Origin: CAWULT01 sp963923455
GTDB lineage: Bacteria > Acidobacteriota > Vicinamibacteria > Vicinamibacterales > UBA2999
Assembly: GCA_963923455.1 (NCBI GenBank)
Contig: CAWULT010000066.1
Span: 1-24,847, forward strand
Direction of reading: 5' to 3'
DNA: 24,847 bases
The notes under the pieces were generated by a model, which was given only the letters and a program-made list of their open reading frames with translations, had not been told where the DNA came from and did no database searches. Both the position numbers and the translations under genes were made by a program. Below are positions 7,883-14,632 of the stretch, in pieces. Each line of letters begins with the position of its first letter. The first letter of the stretch is position 1.

Positions 7883-9934
7883 GTGACACCCCGGGTGCCC
7901 GCATCGTCCCGCCCCGCGTCCCGGCTTCGGCCGGGGCGCACGTGGGGGACGATGTGGGCCCTGGGCCTCTCGGCCGCCGTGCTGGCAGGGTGCGGCGGCG
8001 CTCCCGAGCGGCAGGCCACGGCGCCAGCCCCTCCGCCCATCCCGTCCAACCCGACCTACAACGAGCACGTCGCGCCGATCCTGTTCGAGCACTGCGCCAC
8101 GTGCCACCGGCCGCTCGATGCGACGGACGTGCCCACGGCCCGCATGACCGGCGGCTCGCCCGACGATCCGATCTGCGTGGCGGGTGCGCCGTTCAGCGTG
8201 CTCGACTTCCGCTCGGTGCAGGCGCGCGCGAAGACCATCGCCAGCGCGGTCAGCCGTCGGGCTATGCCGCCGTGGCTGCCTGAGCCGGCGCACGGCGACT
8301 TCGCCAACGAGCGGCGCCTCCGCGACGACCAGATTGCCCTGCTCCAGCAATGGGCGGCCCAGGGTGCCCCCGAAGGCGACCCGTCGAAGCGCCCCGTGCC
8401 CCCGACCTTCCCCGCCGGCTGGCAGCTCGGCACGCCCGACCTCGTGCTGACGGCCGACGACACCTTCACCCTGCCGGCCGGCCGCGGCGACGTGTTCCGG
8501 ACCTTCGTGCTGCGCGTGCCGCCGGGGCCAGCCCGCTACGTCCGCGGCGTGGAGTTCAAGGCCGACAACCTCCGCGTGCTGCACCACGCCAACGTCGGCG
8601 TCGACCCGCGGCGCGTGGGCCGCCGGCTCGATCGCCTCGACCCGGGGCCCGGCTTCGCGGCGATGCCGGAGGAACAGGTGCAGGACGTCTTCGGCTGGTC
8701 GCCCGGCAAGGTGCCCGCGCTCGAACCGGCCGACACGGCGTGGACGCTCGAGGAGGGGGCCGACCTCGTCGTGCAGCTCCACATGGTGTCGCGCGGCGCC
8801 GCCGAGACGGTGCGGCCATCCGTGGGGCTGTTCTTCAGCCAGACGCCGCCGACGCGCGTGCCGATCGTCGTCAAGCTGGAATCGAAGAGCCTCGACATCC
8901 CGGCCGGGCAGGCCGACTACGCCATCGAGGACAGCTACACGCTGCCGGCCGACGTCGAGGCCGTCAGCGTGTACCCGCACGCCCACTACCTGGGCAAGGC
9001 GATCGAGGGCAGCGCGACACGGCCCGACGGGACGGTGGTGCCGCTGCTCCGCATCCCGTCGTGGAACATCCGCTGGCAGGACCAGTACCGCTACCGCGCG
9101 CCGGTGCCCCTGCCCAAGGGAACCACGCTGCGGATGCGCATCGTCTACGACAACTCGTCCGCCAACCGGAACAACCCGGCGCGTCCGCCCGTGCGCGTGC
9201 ACTGGGGACCGCTGTCCACGGACGAGATGGGTGCGCTGTGGGTGGAGGTCGTGCCACGCCGCCAGGAGGACATCGCGCTGCTGGCACGCGACTACGTCAC
9301 CCGCGCGCTGCGGGCGGACCTGTCCGCGGCCGAACTGCGCGCGAAGAACGAGCCGGCGAGCGCGCCCGTGCGCAACGCGCTCGCCACGCGCTACCTGCAG
9401 GCCGGGCGCGTCGACGACGCCGTGGCCCAGCTCGAGGCGGCCATTCGCCTGTCGCCCACCGACGCCGAAGCGCGCAGCAACCTGGGCACCGCCCTGCTGC
9501 AGCGCGGCCAGGTGGCCGACGCGATCCGTTACCTGCAGGACGCCGTGCGACTCGCGCCGAGGGACGGCCGCGTGCAGGTGAACCTGGCCAACGGTCTGTT
9601 CGCGGCCGGCCGGCTCGACGACGCGGTGCGCATCTTCCGGCGTGCACTGCAGCTCGAGCCCGACAACGAGGACGCGCTCTTCAACCTGGCGATGATCCTC
9701 GGGCCGCGCAACCAGCTCGACGAGGCGACCGCGCTGCTGCGGCGCGTGCTGGAGGTGAACCCCCAGCACGCCGAGGCGCACCGGAACCTGGCGGTCGCGC
9801 TGGGGCTGCAGGGCAAGCTCGACGAAGCCATTGAACGCGACCGGTCGGCGCTGCGGCTGGCACCCGACTCGGCACAGACGGCGGCGCACCTGACGCAGCT
9901 GCTGCAGGCCAAGGCGGCGCGCGACGGCCGCTGA
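7883..9934 (+). CDS. Lipoprotein with cytochrome-c motif, PHM-like dicopper monooxygenase domain and TPRs
   Basis: A protein of 683 residues if GTG 7883 is the start; ATG 7952, with a GGGGG site upstream, is an alternative. A lipobox LAGC places the lipid-anchored Cys at 37. TYNEHVAPILFEHCATCH carries a c-type heme motif (71-75) with a possible axial Met 128 (RRAMPPW). The central domain has the full ligand set of copper type II ascorbate-dependent monooxygenases (peptidylglycine hydroxylase fold): His234-His235 (VLHHANV) and His300 (QLHM) for CuH; His366-x-His368 (YPHAHYLG) and Met449 (TDEMGAL) for CuM. Residues ~493-680 are five to six TPRs. Predicted to hydroxylate or oxidise a substrate outside the cytoplasm, with the heme domain perhaps as electron entry. 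The substrate is unknown; the adjacent TonB receptor may import substrate or product. Confidence 0.85.
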   Translation: MTPRVPASSRPASRLRPGRTWGTMWALGLSAAVLAGCGGAPERQATAPAPPPIPSNPTYNEHVAPILFEHCATCHRPLDATDVPTARMTGGSPDDPICVAGAPFSVLDFRSVQARAKTIASAVSRRAMPPWLPEPAHGDFANERRLRDDQIALLQQWAAQGAPEGDPSKRPVPPTFPAGWQLGTPDLVLTADDTFTLPAGRGDVFRTFVLRVPPGPARYVRGVEFKADNLRVLHHANVGVDPRRVGRRLDRLDPGPGFAAMPEEQVQDVFGWSPGKVPALEPADTAWTLEEGADLVVQLHMVSRGAAETVRPSVGLFFSQTPPTRVPIVVKLESKSLDIPAGQADYAIEDSYTLPADVEAVSVYPHAHYLGKAIEGSATRPDGTVVPLLRIPSWNIRWQDQYRYRAPVPLPKGTTLRMRIVYDNSSANRNNPARPPVRVHWGPLSTDEMGALWVEVVPRRQEDIALLARDYVTRALRADLSAAELRAKNEPASAPVRNALATRYLQAGRVDDAVAQLEAAIRLSPTDAEARSNLGTALLQRGQVADAIRYLQDAVRLAPRDGRVQVNLANGLFAAGRLDDAVRIFRRALQLEPDNEDALFNLAMILGPRNQLDEATALLRRVLEVNPQHAEAHRNLAVALGLQGKLDEAIERDRSALRLAPDSAQTAAHLTQLLQAKAARDGR

Positions 9935-9941
9935 CGCGCGC

Positions 9942-11306
9942 CTACGTGAACTCGATCACGCCGACCATGATCGTCCGCTCGCCGGTGTCGACCACCGCCT
10001 GCCGCGACTGGTCCAGCGTGTAGCGCTTCGTGATCATCGACGCCGCGTCGATCACGCCCTTCTCGATCAGCTTCACGTAACGCGGGATGTCGCGCATGAT
10101 GTGCAGGCCGCCCTGCTGGCCGGGGTGAATCGTGCGGCCGAGCAGCGCGAGCGACGCGCCGGGGAACGACACCGGCTGCAGCGTGAAGCCCATCAACATC
10201 ACGTGGCCGCCCATGCGCGTGCAGTCCCAGGCCTGCTGCACCGTCTTGACGTTGGTGGGGTCGGGCTGTGGCTCCACCTTCGGCGGGTGCGTCTGGAGGC
10301 CCGCGGCCTCGACGACGAAGTCGGCGCCACGCGCCATGACGGCGTTGCCCGCGCGGCCCCACGACGTGCCGCCGGCGAAGCGACGATCGTTGGGTCCCTT
10401 GCACAGTTCCCGCACGCGCTCGACGATGCCGTCGCCCTCGGCCACGGGATCCAGCACGGTGGTGGCACCCATCTTCAGGGCGAAGTCGCGGCGGTACCGG
10501 ATGGGGTCGATCGCGATGACCTGTCCGGCCCCCATCGCACGGCCGGCCTGCACGGCACCGATGCCCACGGGGCCGGCGCCGAACACCACCACGTCCGAGC
10601 CGGGCTGGAAGTGCATGTCGGCGTGCCCGGCGGCGAAGCCCGAGGCGAGCTGGTCGCCGAGCAGCGTCAGCTGCGTGGGCGGAAGGTCCGTGAACACCGG
10701 GACGCAGTACTCCTCGAAGGCGGTCATGACCTCGCTCATGCCGCCGATGCCCGCCTGCGCGTAGACGGGCGTGCCGTCGAGGAACTCGGCGAACGGCGCG
10801 AACGGCTCCACGCCCTGGGCGTTCGAGAAGAACGTGAACTGGCAGTAGTCGGGCCGGCCCTGCAGGCACTGGTAGCACTGGCCGCACTGCGACGTGCCGG
10901 CCACCACGACGCGGTCGCCCACCTGCACCCGCTTCACCTGCGCACCAACGGCCTCGACCACGCCGAAGCCGCAGTGATTGGGCACTTCGGCGCGGCGGAT
11001 CGCGTTGGTGGCCAGCGCCCCGCGCACGATCGTGTAGCACGGCGCCACCGCCAGCGACCGGATGACCACCTGGCGCGGGTCGATGGCCCGCAGCCGCATC
11101 TCCTGCACGTCGAGCGTGGCGTCGTGCCGGACGAGCCCTCGGAACCGGCGCCCGGTCTGCGCGCCCGTGAGCACGGCCGGGGCCTGCCCCTGCGCCGCCG
11201 TCGGTGATCCCGCCAGCGCGGCGGCGCCGCCGCCCAGCGCGGCCGCTCCCGTCTTGAGCACGTGCCGCCGCGTCAGTCGCCGCTTGTCCCTGGGCCGATT
11301 GGTCAT
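9942..11306 (-). CDS. Tat-exported zinc-dependent alcohol dehydrogenase (MDR family)
   Basis: A protein of 454 residues. ATG 11306 is chosen because it gives a Tat signal (RRLTRRHVLKTGAAALGGG, twin Arg at 13-14). Catalytic zinc ligands fit Cys90 (VAPCYT), His111 (PNHCGFG, replacing the usual GHE) and Asp218 (LLGDQLASG). Structural zinc is bound by Cys141, 144, 147 and 155 (C-x2-C-x2-C-x7-C). The Rossmann motif is GAGPVG (243-248), with Asp267 after beta-2 suggesting NAD rather than NADP. The Cys/His/Asp zinc set resembles the NAD-retaining formaldehyde dehydrogenase of Pseudomonas putida. An exported NAD enzyme is odd because free NAD is scarce outside the cytoplasm; export after folding with bound cofactor would solve this (inference). 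Its 3' end converges with the copper-monooxygenase gene, 7 bp apart. The substrate is unknown. Confidence 0.83.
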   Translation of the reverse strand: MTNRPRDKRRLTRRHVLKTGAAALGGGAAALAGSPTAAQGQAPAVLTGAQTGRRFRGLVRHDATLDVQEMRLRAIDPRQVVIRSLAVAPCYTIVRGALATNAIRRAEVPNHCGFGVVEAVGAQVKRVQVGDRVVVAGTSQCGQCYQCLQGRPDYCQFTFFSNAQGVEPFAPFAEFLDGTPVYAQAGIGGMSEVMTAFEEYCVPVFTDLPPTQLTLLGDQLASGFAAGHADMHFQPGSDVVVFGAGPVGIGAVQAGRAMGAGQVIAIDPIRYRRDFALKMGATTVLDPVAEGDGIVERVRELCKGPNDRRFAGGTSWGRAGNAVMARGADFVVEAAGLQTHPPKVEPQPDPTNVKTVQQAWDCTRMGGHVMLMGFTLQPVSFPGASLALLGRTIHPGQQGGLHIMRDIPRYVKLIEKGVIDAASMITKRYTLDQSRQAVVDTGERTIMVGVIEFT

Positions 11307-11435
11307 GGTCTGCGCTCCGCCACCAGTGGTGTCCGTCGTTGCGGCGTCATTGTGCCTCAACCGGGCTGCCCTCGGGAGTGGCTGTGGGGCCTCGCGACGC
11401 GCCCTTGGCAGCGATTGCCCCCGGTGGGGAGGCGA

Positions 11436-12206
11436 TCAGACGAGCCCCAAGGCCCGAACGGCATCCACCGCGCCCATCCGGATGCGGTGATCGAAGGCCT
11501 CTGACAGCTCCGTGCCGACGGGATTGATCTCGATCGTGGGCACGGCGGTACGCTGCGCGTCGAGCACCCACTTCGCGATGTAAGGGAACACCGCCGACGT
11601 CCCGACGCTGACGACCGCGTCGAACGACTTCGACGACAGGTCACGGAAGGCCCGCATCGTCCGCGGCGACAGCGCCTCGCCGAACAGCACGACGTCGGGC
11701 CTGACGATGCCGCCACACGACGGACAGCGCGGCGGCAGTTCGACGGGCGCCCCGTATCCGTTGATCAGCGCCTGCGCGTCGCAGGCCTGCCCGCACGCGA
11801 CGCAGTACAGGTCGAACGCGTGGCCGTGGACCTCGACCAAGTTGCGGCTGCCGGCGGCGCGATGCAGGCCGTCGACGTTCTGCGTGATCACCCAGACGTC
11901 GGCCTTGCGCGCTTCGAGTGCGGCCAGGCACCGATGGGCGTCGTTGGGGCGCGCCCGGACGCACGCCTCCCCCACCTGCCAGATGTACTTCCACGTGATG
12001 GCGGGCCGGTACTCGAACATCCCACCGCTCAGCGCGACCTCCACGGGGATGTCGTCGGCGGTATGGCGGTCCTGGTAGAGCCCGCCCACGCCGCGGTACG
12101 TCGGCAGGCCGGAATCGGCGGAGATGCCCGCGCCGGTGATGAACAGCAGGCGCTCGGCCCGTGCGATCAGGCCGGCCACCTCGGCGATCGTGCCGGGGGC
12201 GGTCAT
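11436..12206 (-). CDS. Sir2-family NAD-dependent protein deacylase (sirtuin)
   Basis: A protein of 256 residues. NAD-binding motif ITGAGISADSGLPTYRG (from residue 23), TQNVDGLH (108-115), and catalytic His127 in VEVHGHAF. The zinc ribbon is Cys135/Cys138 and Cys161/Cys164 (CVAC...CPSC), and VSVGTSAVFPYIAKW completes the cofactor pocket. Family role: removes acyl groups from lysine while consuming NAD and releasing nicotinamide and O-acyl-ADP-ribose; cytoplasmic. ATG 12206 is chosen because an upstream in-frame start would run through the glycosylase gene. It lies 19 bp after the DNA glycosylase stop, so it is probably last in a three-gene transcript. Length is typical of bacterial sirtuins and all motifs are intact. 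Acyl-group preference cannot be read from the sequence. Confidence 0.92.
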   Translation of the reverse strand: MTAPGTIAEVAGLIARAERLLFITGAGISADSGLPTYRGVGGLYQDRHTADDIPVEVALSGGMFEYRPAITWKYIWQVGEACVRARPNDAHRCLAALEARKADVWVITQNVDGLHRAAGSRNLVEVHGHAFDLYCVACGQACDAQALINGYGAPVELPPRCPSCGGIVRPDVVLFGEALSPRTMRAFRDLSSKSFDAVVSVGTSAVFPYIAKWVLDAQRTAVPTIEINPVGTELSEAFDHRIRMGAVDAVRALGLV

Positions 12207-12225
12207 GCGGCGCAGGCTTCCACCG

Positions 12226-12759
12226 TCATCGGGGCACGGGCCGGGGTGACCCGAGCACGGGCGCCAGGGCGTCGCGCCAGGCCGCCTGCTTCTCGGCGTA
12301 CGAACGCGCCGCGTGCGCGGGGCTCGTCGAGGGCAGCGTGACGCGCGGGATGGCGGCCACCGATGCCGGCAGTTCGCGCGCCACCAGCCGCCGGAACAAC
12401 GTCGCGGCCGTGCCGCCGTTGAACGCAATCAGCTCGATTCGCCGGTGCGTCGTCAGAAGACCGCCGATGTCGTTCGGCTGCACCGACGACACGTCGATCG
12501 ACGCATCGAGGCTGCCGGGCCGGTGCGCCGATCCGCAGACGTCCCACAACGCCAGCCCCGCGGACACCAGCCGCCGCAGCCGCTGCTCGTACGGCAGTTC
12601 CGGGTGCGCGCCCGCCAGCTCGCCCATGATTCGCCAGAAGGCGTTTCGCGGCTGCGCGTAGTACTGCTGGCGCGCCAGCGACATCGCACCTGGCAGCGTG
12701 CCCAGGATCAGCACGCGGGCCCCACGCCCCGCGACGGCGTCGAAGCTGGACGACCGCAC
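12226..12759 (-). CDS. DNA-deoxyinosine (hypoxanthine) glycosylase, UDG superfamily
   Basis: About 177 residues. ARVLILGTLPGAMSLARQQ followed by YYAQPRNAFWRIMGEL is the signature of the bacterial hypoxanthine-DNA glycosylase branch of the uracil-DNA-glycosylase fold. LALWDVCGSAHRPGSLDASI and the late LPSTSPAHA (the second active-site loop) also fit. Family role: excises deaminated adenine (hypoxanthine) from DNA to start base-excision repair. The start is uncertain. GTG 12759 has AGGGGG 7 nt upstream; GTG 12765 and GTG 12786 are in frame, and 12786 would overlap the upstream LOG stop as GTGA. Either way it is tightly linked to LOG upstream and sirtuin downstream. It is not a Mug or Ung protein by motif. 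The activity assignment is from family knowledge. Confidence 0.83.
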   Translation of the reverse strand: MRSSSFDAVAGRGARVLILGTLPGAMSLARQQYYAQPRNAFWRIMGELAGAHPELPYEQRLRRLVSAGLALWDVCGSAHRPGSLDASIDVSSVQPNDIGGLLTTHRRIELIAFNGGTAATLFRRLVARELPASVAAIPRVTLPSTSPAHAARSYAEKQAAWRDALAPVLGSPRPVPR

Positions 12760-12782
12760 TCGCACGCCCCCTGCACTCCCCG

Positions 12783-13364
12783 TCACGTCTCCTGACGCTG
12801 TATCCACTTCCGGACGTCTGGCGCCTCGTAGACGGCCATGCGATCGAGCAGATCGCCGGGCGCGTCGGCCACGAGCAGCATCCCCGCGTGTTCCGGCCGG
12901 ACGAAGCCCTCGTCCACGCTCGCACGAAGGAACTCGAGCAGCCGGTCGAAGTAGCCGCGCACGTTCAACAGGCCGCACGGCTTGCCGTGCAGGCCCAGCT
13001 GCGCCCACGTCAGGATCTCGAACAGCTCGTCGAGCGTGCCGAAGCCGCCCGGCAGCGCCACGAAGCCGTCGGACAGATCGGCCATCAGCGCCTTGCGCTC
13101 GTGCATCGACGAGACGATCCGCAGGTCCGAGAGGCCGGTGTGTGCGACTTCCTTCGCCACCAGCGAGGACGGAATCACCCCAGTGACCTGGCCGCCCTCG
13201 GCCAGCACGGCGTCGGCCACGGCGCCCATCAGACCCACGTGCGCGCCCCCGTACACGAGCCCCATCCCGCGGCGGGCCAGGGCACGTCCCAGATCGACGG
13301 CCGCCCGACGGTAGTCGGCGTGCACGCCGGCGCTCGACCCGGAGAAGACGCAGAGGCGTGCCAT
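12783..13364 (-). CDS. LOG-family nucleoside 5'-monophosphate phosphoribohydrolase
   Basis: A protein of 193 residues starting MARLCVFSGSS at ATG 13364. It has the Rossmann-like lysine-decarboxylase-type fold with the LOG hallmarks MHERK (87-91, catalytic Arg and Lys region) and PGGFGTLDE (105-113, nucleotide binding and catalytic Glu), plus VYGGAHVGLMGAVAD. Family role: hydrolyses the N-glycosidic bond of AMP-type nucleotides, including cytokinin ribotides, to free base and ribose 5-phosphate; cytoplasmic. True lysine decarboxylase activity is an old mis-annotation of this family. A GTG start at 13388 is possible but adds eight unconserved residues. No clear ribosome site precedes 13364; a TAGCAT box at 13378-13383 could give a near-leaderless mRNA. 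First gene of the LOG-glycosylase-sirtuin cluster. Confidence 0.9.
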   Translation of the reverse strand: MARLCVFSGSSAGVHADYRRAAVDLGRALARRGMGLVYGGAHVGLMGAVADAVLAEGGQVTGVIPSSLVAKEVAHTGLSDLRIVSSMHERKALMADLSDGFVALPGGFGTLDELFEILTWAQLGLHGKPCGLLNVRGYFDRLLEFLRASVDEGFVRPEHAGMLLVADAPGDLLDRMAVYEAPDVRKWIQRQET

Positions 13365-13434
13365 GCGAACCGTGTCGCATGCTAGCACGCGGTCACGGCG
13401 CCAGGATGACCGCTACTCCAGGAACCCACAAGGC

Positions 13435-14001
13435 CTAACGCATGACCGGCCGCTCGAGCAGCACGCGCCCGTACGTCGTGTCGACGAGCTTCCACCCCTC
13501 GCTCACGGCGGCCTTCAGCTCGCGATGGAAGGTAGCCGTCTTCACCGCCCCGATCGTCCGGTACTCGAACCGCTCGGCCGCGGCCGGCGCCCGCTCCATG
13601 ACCACCACGTTGTTCGTGTTGAAGATGGTGAGCCCCTTCTTCAGCATGGCGGTGTGCGGCACGACCCGGAAGCCCTGCGCGGCCGCGTCGTTCATCTCCT
13701 TGTCGCCCGTCTTCTCCGAGAAGGTGGCGACCAGCAGGTACCGGAACACGTCCGGCGGCGTCGCCGTGCGTTCCATCAGGGCCTGGATCCGCGTGCCGTT
13801 GTCGGAGGTGGTGGACATCAGCAGCCGGAAGCCGAGCCCCGCGGCCGCGTTGACCTCCTTCTCGAACGTGTCGAGTTTGGCCACTTCCAGGACCAGGTAC
13901 TGCTGATCGGGCTCGACCGACACCTGCCCGGCCCATGCACCGACGGTCGACAGGGCGAGCCCGGCCACGGCAACCAGCACGACGAGGGCACGACGGCGCA
14001 T
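13435..14001 (-). CDS. Secreted protein with three DUF4177-like repeats
   Basis: A protein of 188 residues with a signal peptide (MRRRALVVLVAVAGLALSTVGAWAG) and a GGAGG ribosome site at 14007-14011. The mature protein consists of three divergent copies of one ~45-residue unit at about 35-78, 87-137 and 145-184. Each has an opening strand (QYLVLEV / FRYLLVA / FEYRTIG), a helix with ...E...AAxxG, then GF/GW (GFRLL / GFRVV / GWKLV), and a closing strand ending in MER or LER (IQALMER / VVVMER / RVLLER). This pattern resembles DUF4177, usually found as a single short domain. Function is unknown; tandem alpha/beta units suggest a small secreted or periplasmic binding protein. It is monocistronic by position, 70 bp from LOG. 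Confidence 0.7.
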   Translation of the reverse strand: MRRRALVVLVAVAGLALSTVGAWAGQVSVEPDQQYLVLEVAKLDTFEKEVNAAAGLGFRLLMSTTSDNGTRIQALMERTATPPDVFRYLLVATFSEKTGDKEMNDAAAQGFRVVPHTAMLKKGLTIFNTNNVVVMERAPAAAERFEYRTIGAVKTATFHRELKAAVSEGWKLVDTTYGRVLLERPVMR

Positions 14002-14017
14002 CTGTACCTCCGGTCAG

Positions 14018-14036
14018 GCCCCCGTAGCTCGGGGGC
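14018..14036. other. Perfect 7-bp GC hairpin in the leader of the DUF4177-like gene
   Basis: GCCCCCG (14018-14024), loop TAGCT, CGGGGGC (14030-14036). It lies 16 bp upstream of the 14001 start and 136 bp after the upstream membrane-protein gene. No T-run follows on either strand, so it is not a standard intrinsic terminator. It could be a 5'-UTR structure. Confidence 0.35.
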
Positions 14037-14171
14037 TGAGCTGGGCAGTGCAGCGGTCGTGCCAGACGGATCGAATCAGGAACGGACGCGCGGGCGGCCG
14101 AGCGGCCCGAGGCGGGCCAGCGCGCGGAGGGAGATATCCCAAGCCGCCGCGGATTCCTCCACTGAGGCGGA

Positions 14172-14621
14172 CTACTGCGAGCCCGCCACCCGTGCCCCGC
14201 CCTGGCGCAGGCCCGCGAGCACCAGCAGGCACACCAGCACCATCGCCACGGACAGCGAGATCAGCAGCGCCCGCACGATCGCCTCTTGCGGCGGCGTGCC
14301 GACCTGCCCCTGGCCGGCGATCGGCATCATGCGGCCCGCGGCCCACGCGGCCGACAGGAAGGTGGCCGTGATGTTGGCGAACGTGCCGTAGCACGCCAGC
14401 CAGAACGTGGTGTGCCGCAGCCCGGCGCCCAGCGTCAGGCGCGGCCAGACGAGGCCCAGTGCCATCAGGAACAGCCCGTTCATCACGCCCTCGATGTGGC
14501 TGGCGAGGCCCATGCGCGGGTTGGCGAGGCTCTGCACGGCGAAGCCGACGAGCAGCCCCAGCAGAAACAGCGTCACGCCCAGCTGCAGCAGCCGATGGCC
14601 CTGTCGTTCCTGTGGTGTCAT
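14172..14621 (-). CDS. Small four-helix membrane protein, hydroxylaminobenzene-mutase / styrene-oxide-isomerase-like
   Basis: A protein of 149 residues with four hydrophobic segments (about 14-30, 45-62, 72-95 and 116-138). ATG 14621 follows GGAGGG by 5 nt. The sequences ANPRMGLASHIEGVMNGLFLMALG, WLACYGTFANITATFLSAAW and MMPIAG recall the hydroxylaminobenzene mutase (HabA/HabB) family, which is related to styrene oxide isomerase. His42 and Asn48 in SHIEGVMNG have the His-x5-Asn spacing I recall for the heme-ligand/active-site pair of styrene oxide isomerase. If correct, it catalyses a cofactor-neutral rearrangement of an aromatic hydroxylamine or epoxide in the inner membrane. It begins 11 bp after the GNAT stop, so the two are probably co-transcribed. 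The family assignment is from memory of motifs and is moderate. Confidence 0.6.
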   Translation of the reverse strand: MTPQERQGHRLLQLGVTLFLLGLLVGFAVQSLANPRMGLASHIEGVMNGLFLMALGLVWPRLTLGAGLRHTTFWLACYGTFANITATFLSAAWAAGRMMPIAGQGQVGTPPQEAIVRALLISLSVAMVLVCLLVLAGLRQGGARVAGSQ

Positions 14622-14632
14622 CGTCCCTCCGC

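Noticed and set aside
4816..8049. A minus-strand open frame of 1077 codons opposite the TonB receptor
   Set aside because: It is the antisense of a clearly coding, motif-rich gene, is Arg/Val/Ala/Asp-rich low-complexity, and has no family motif. Long antisense frames are normal at this G+C.
13433..13439. A GCCTAAC box that could mark a second attC
   Set aside because: It overlaps the stop codon of the DUF4177-like gene. No matching partner box or inner arms lie within 150 bp on either side.
14018..14093. A tRNA-like start (GCCCCCGTAGCTC with a D-arm-like stem)
   Set aside because: No anticodon arm, no proper T-arm, and no 3' strand matching the acceptor; only the short hairpin is supported.
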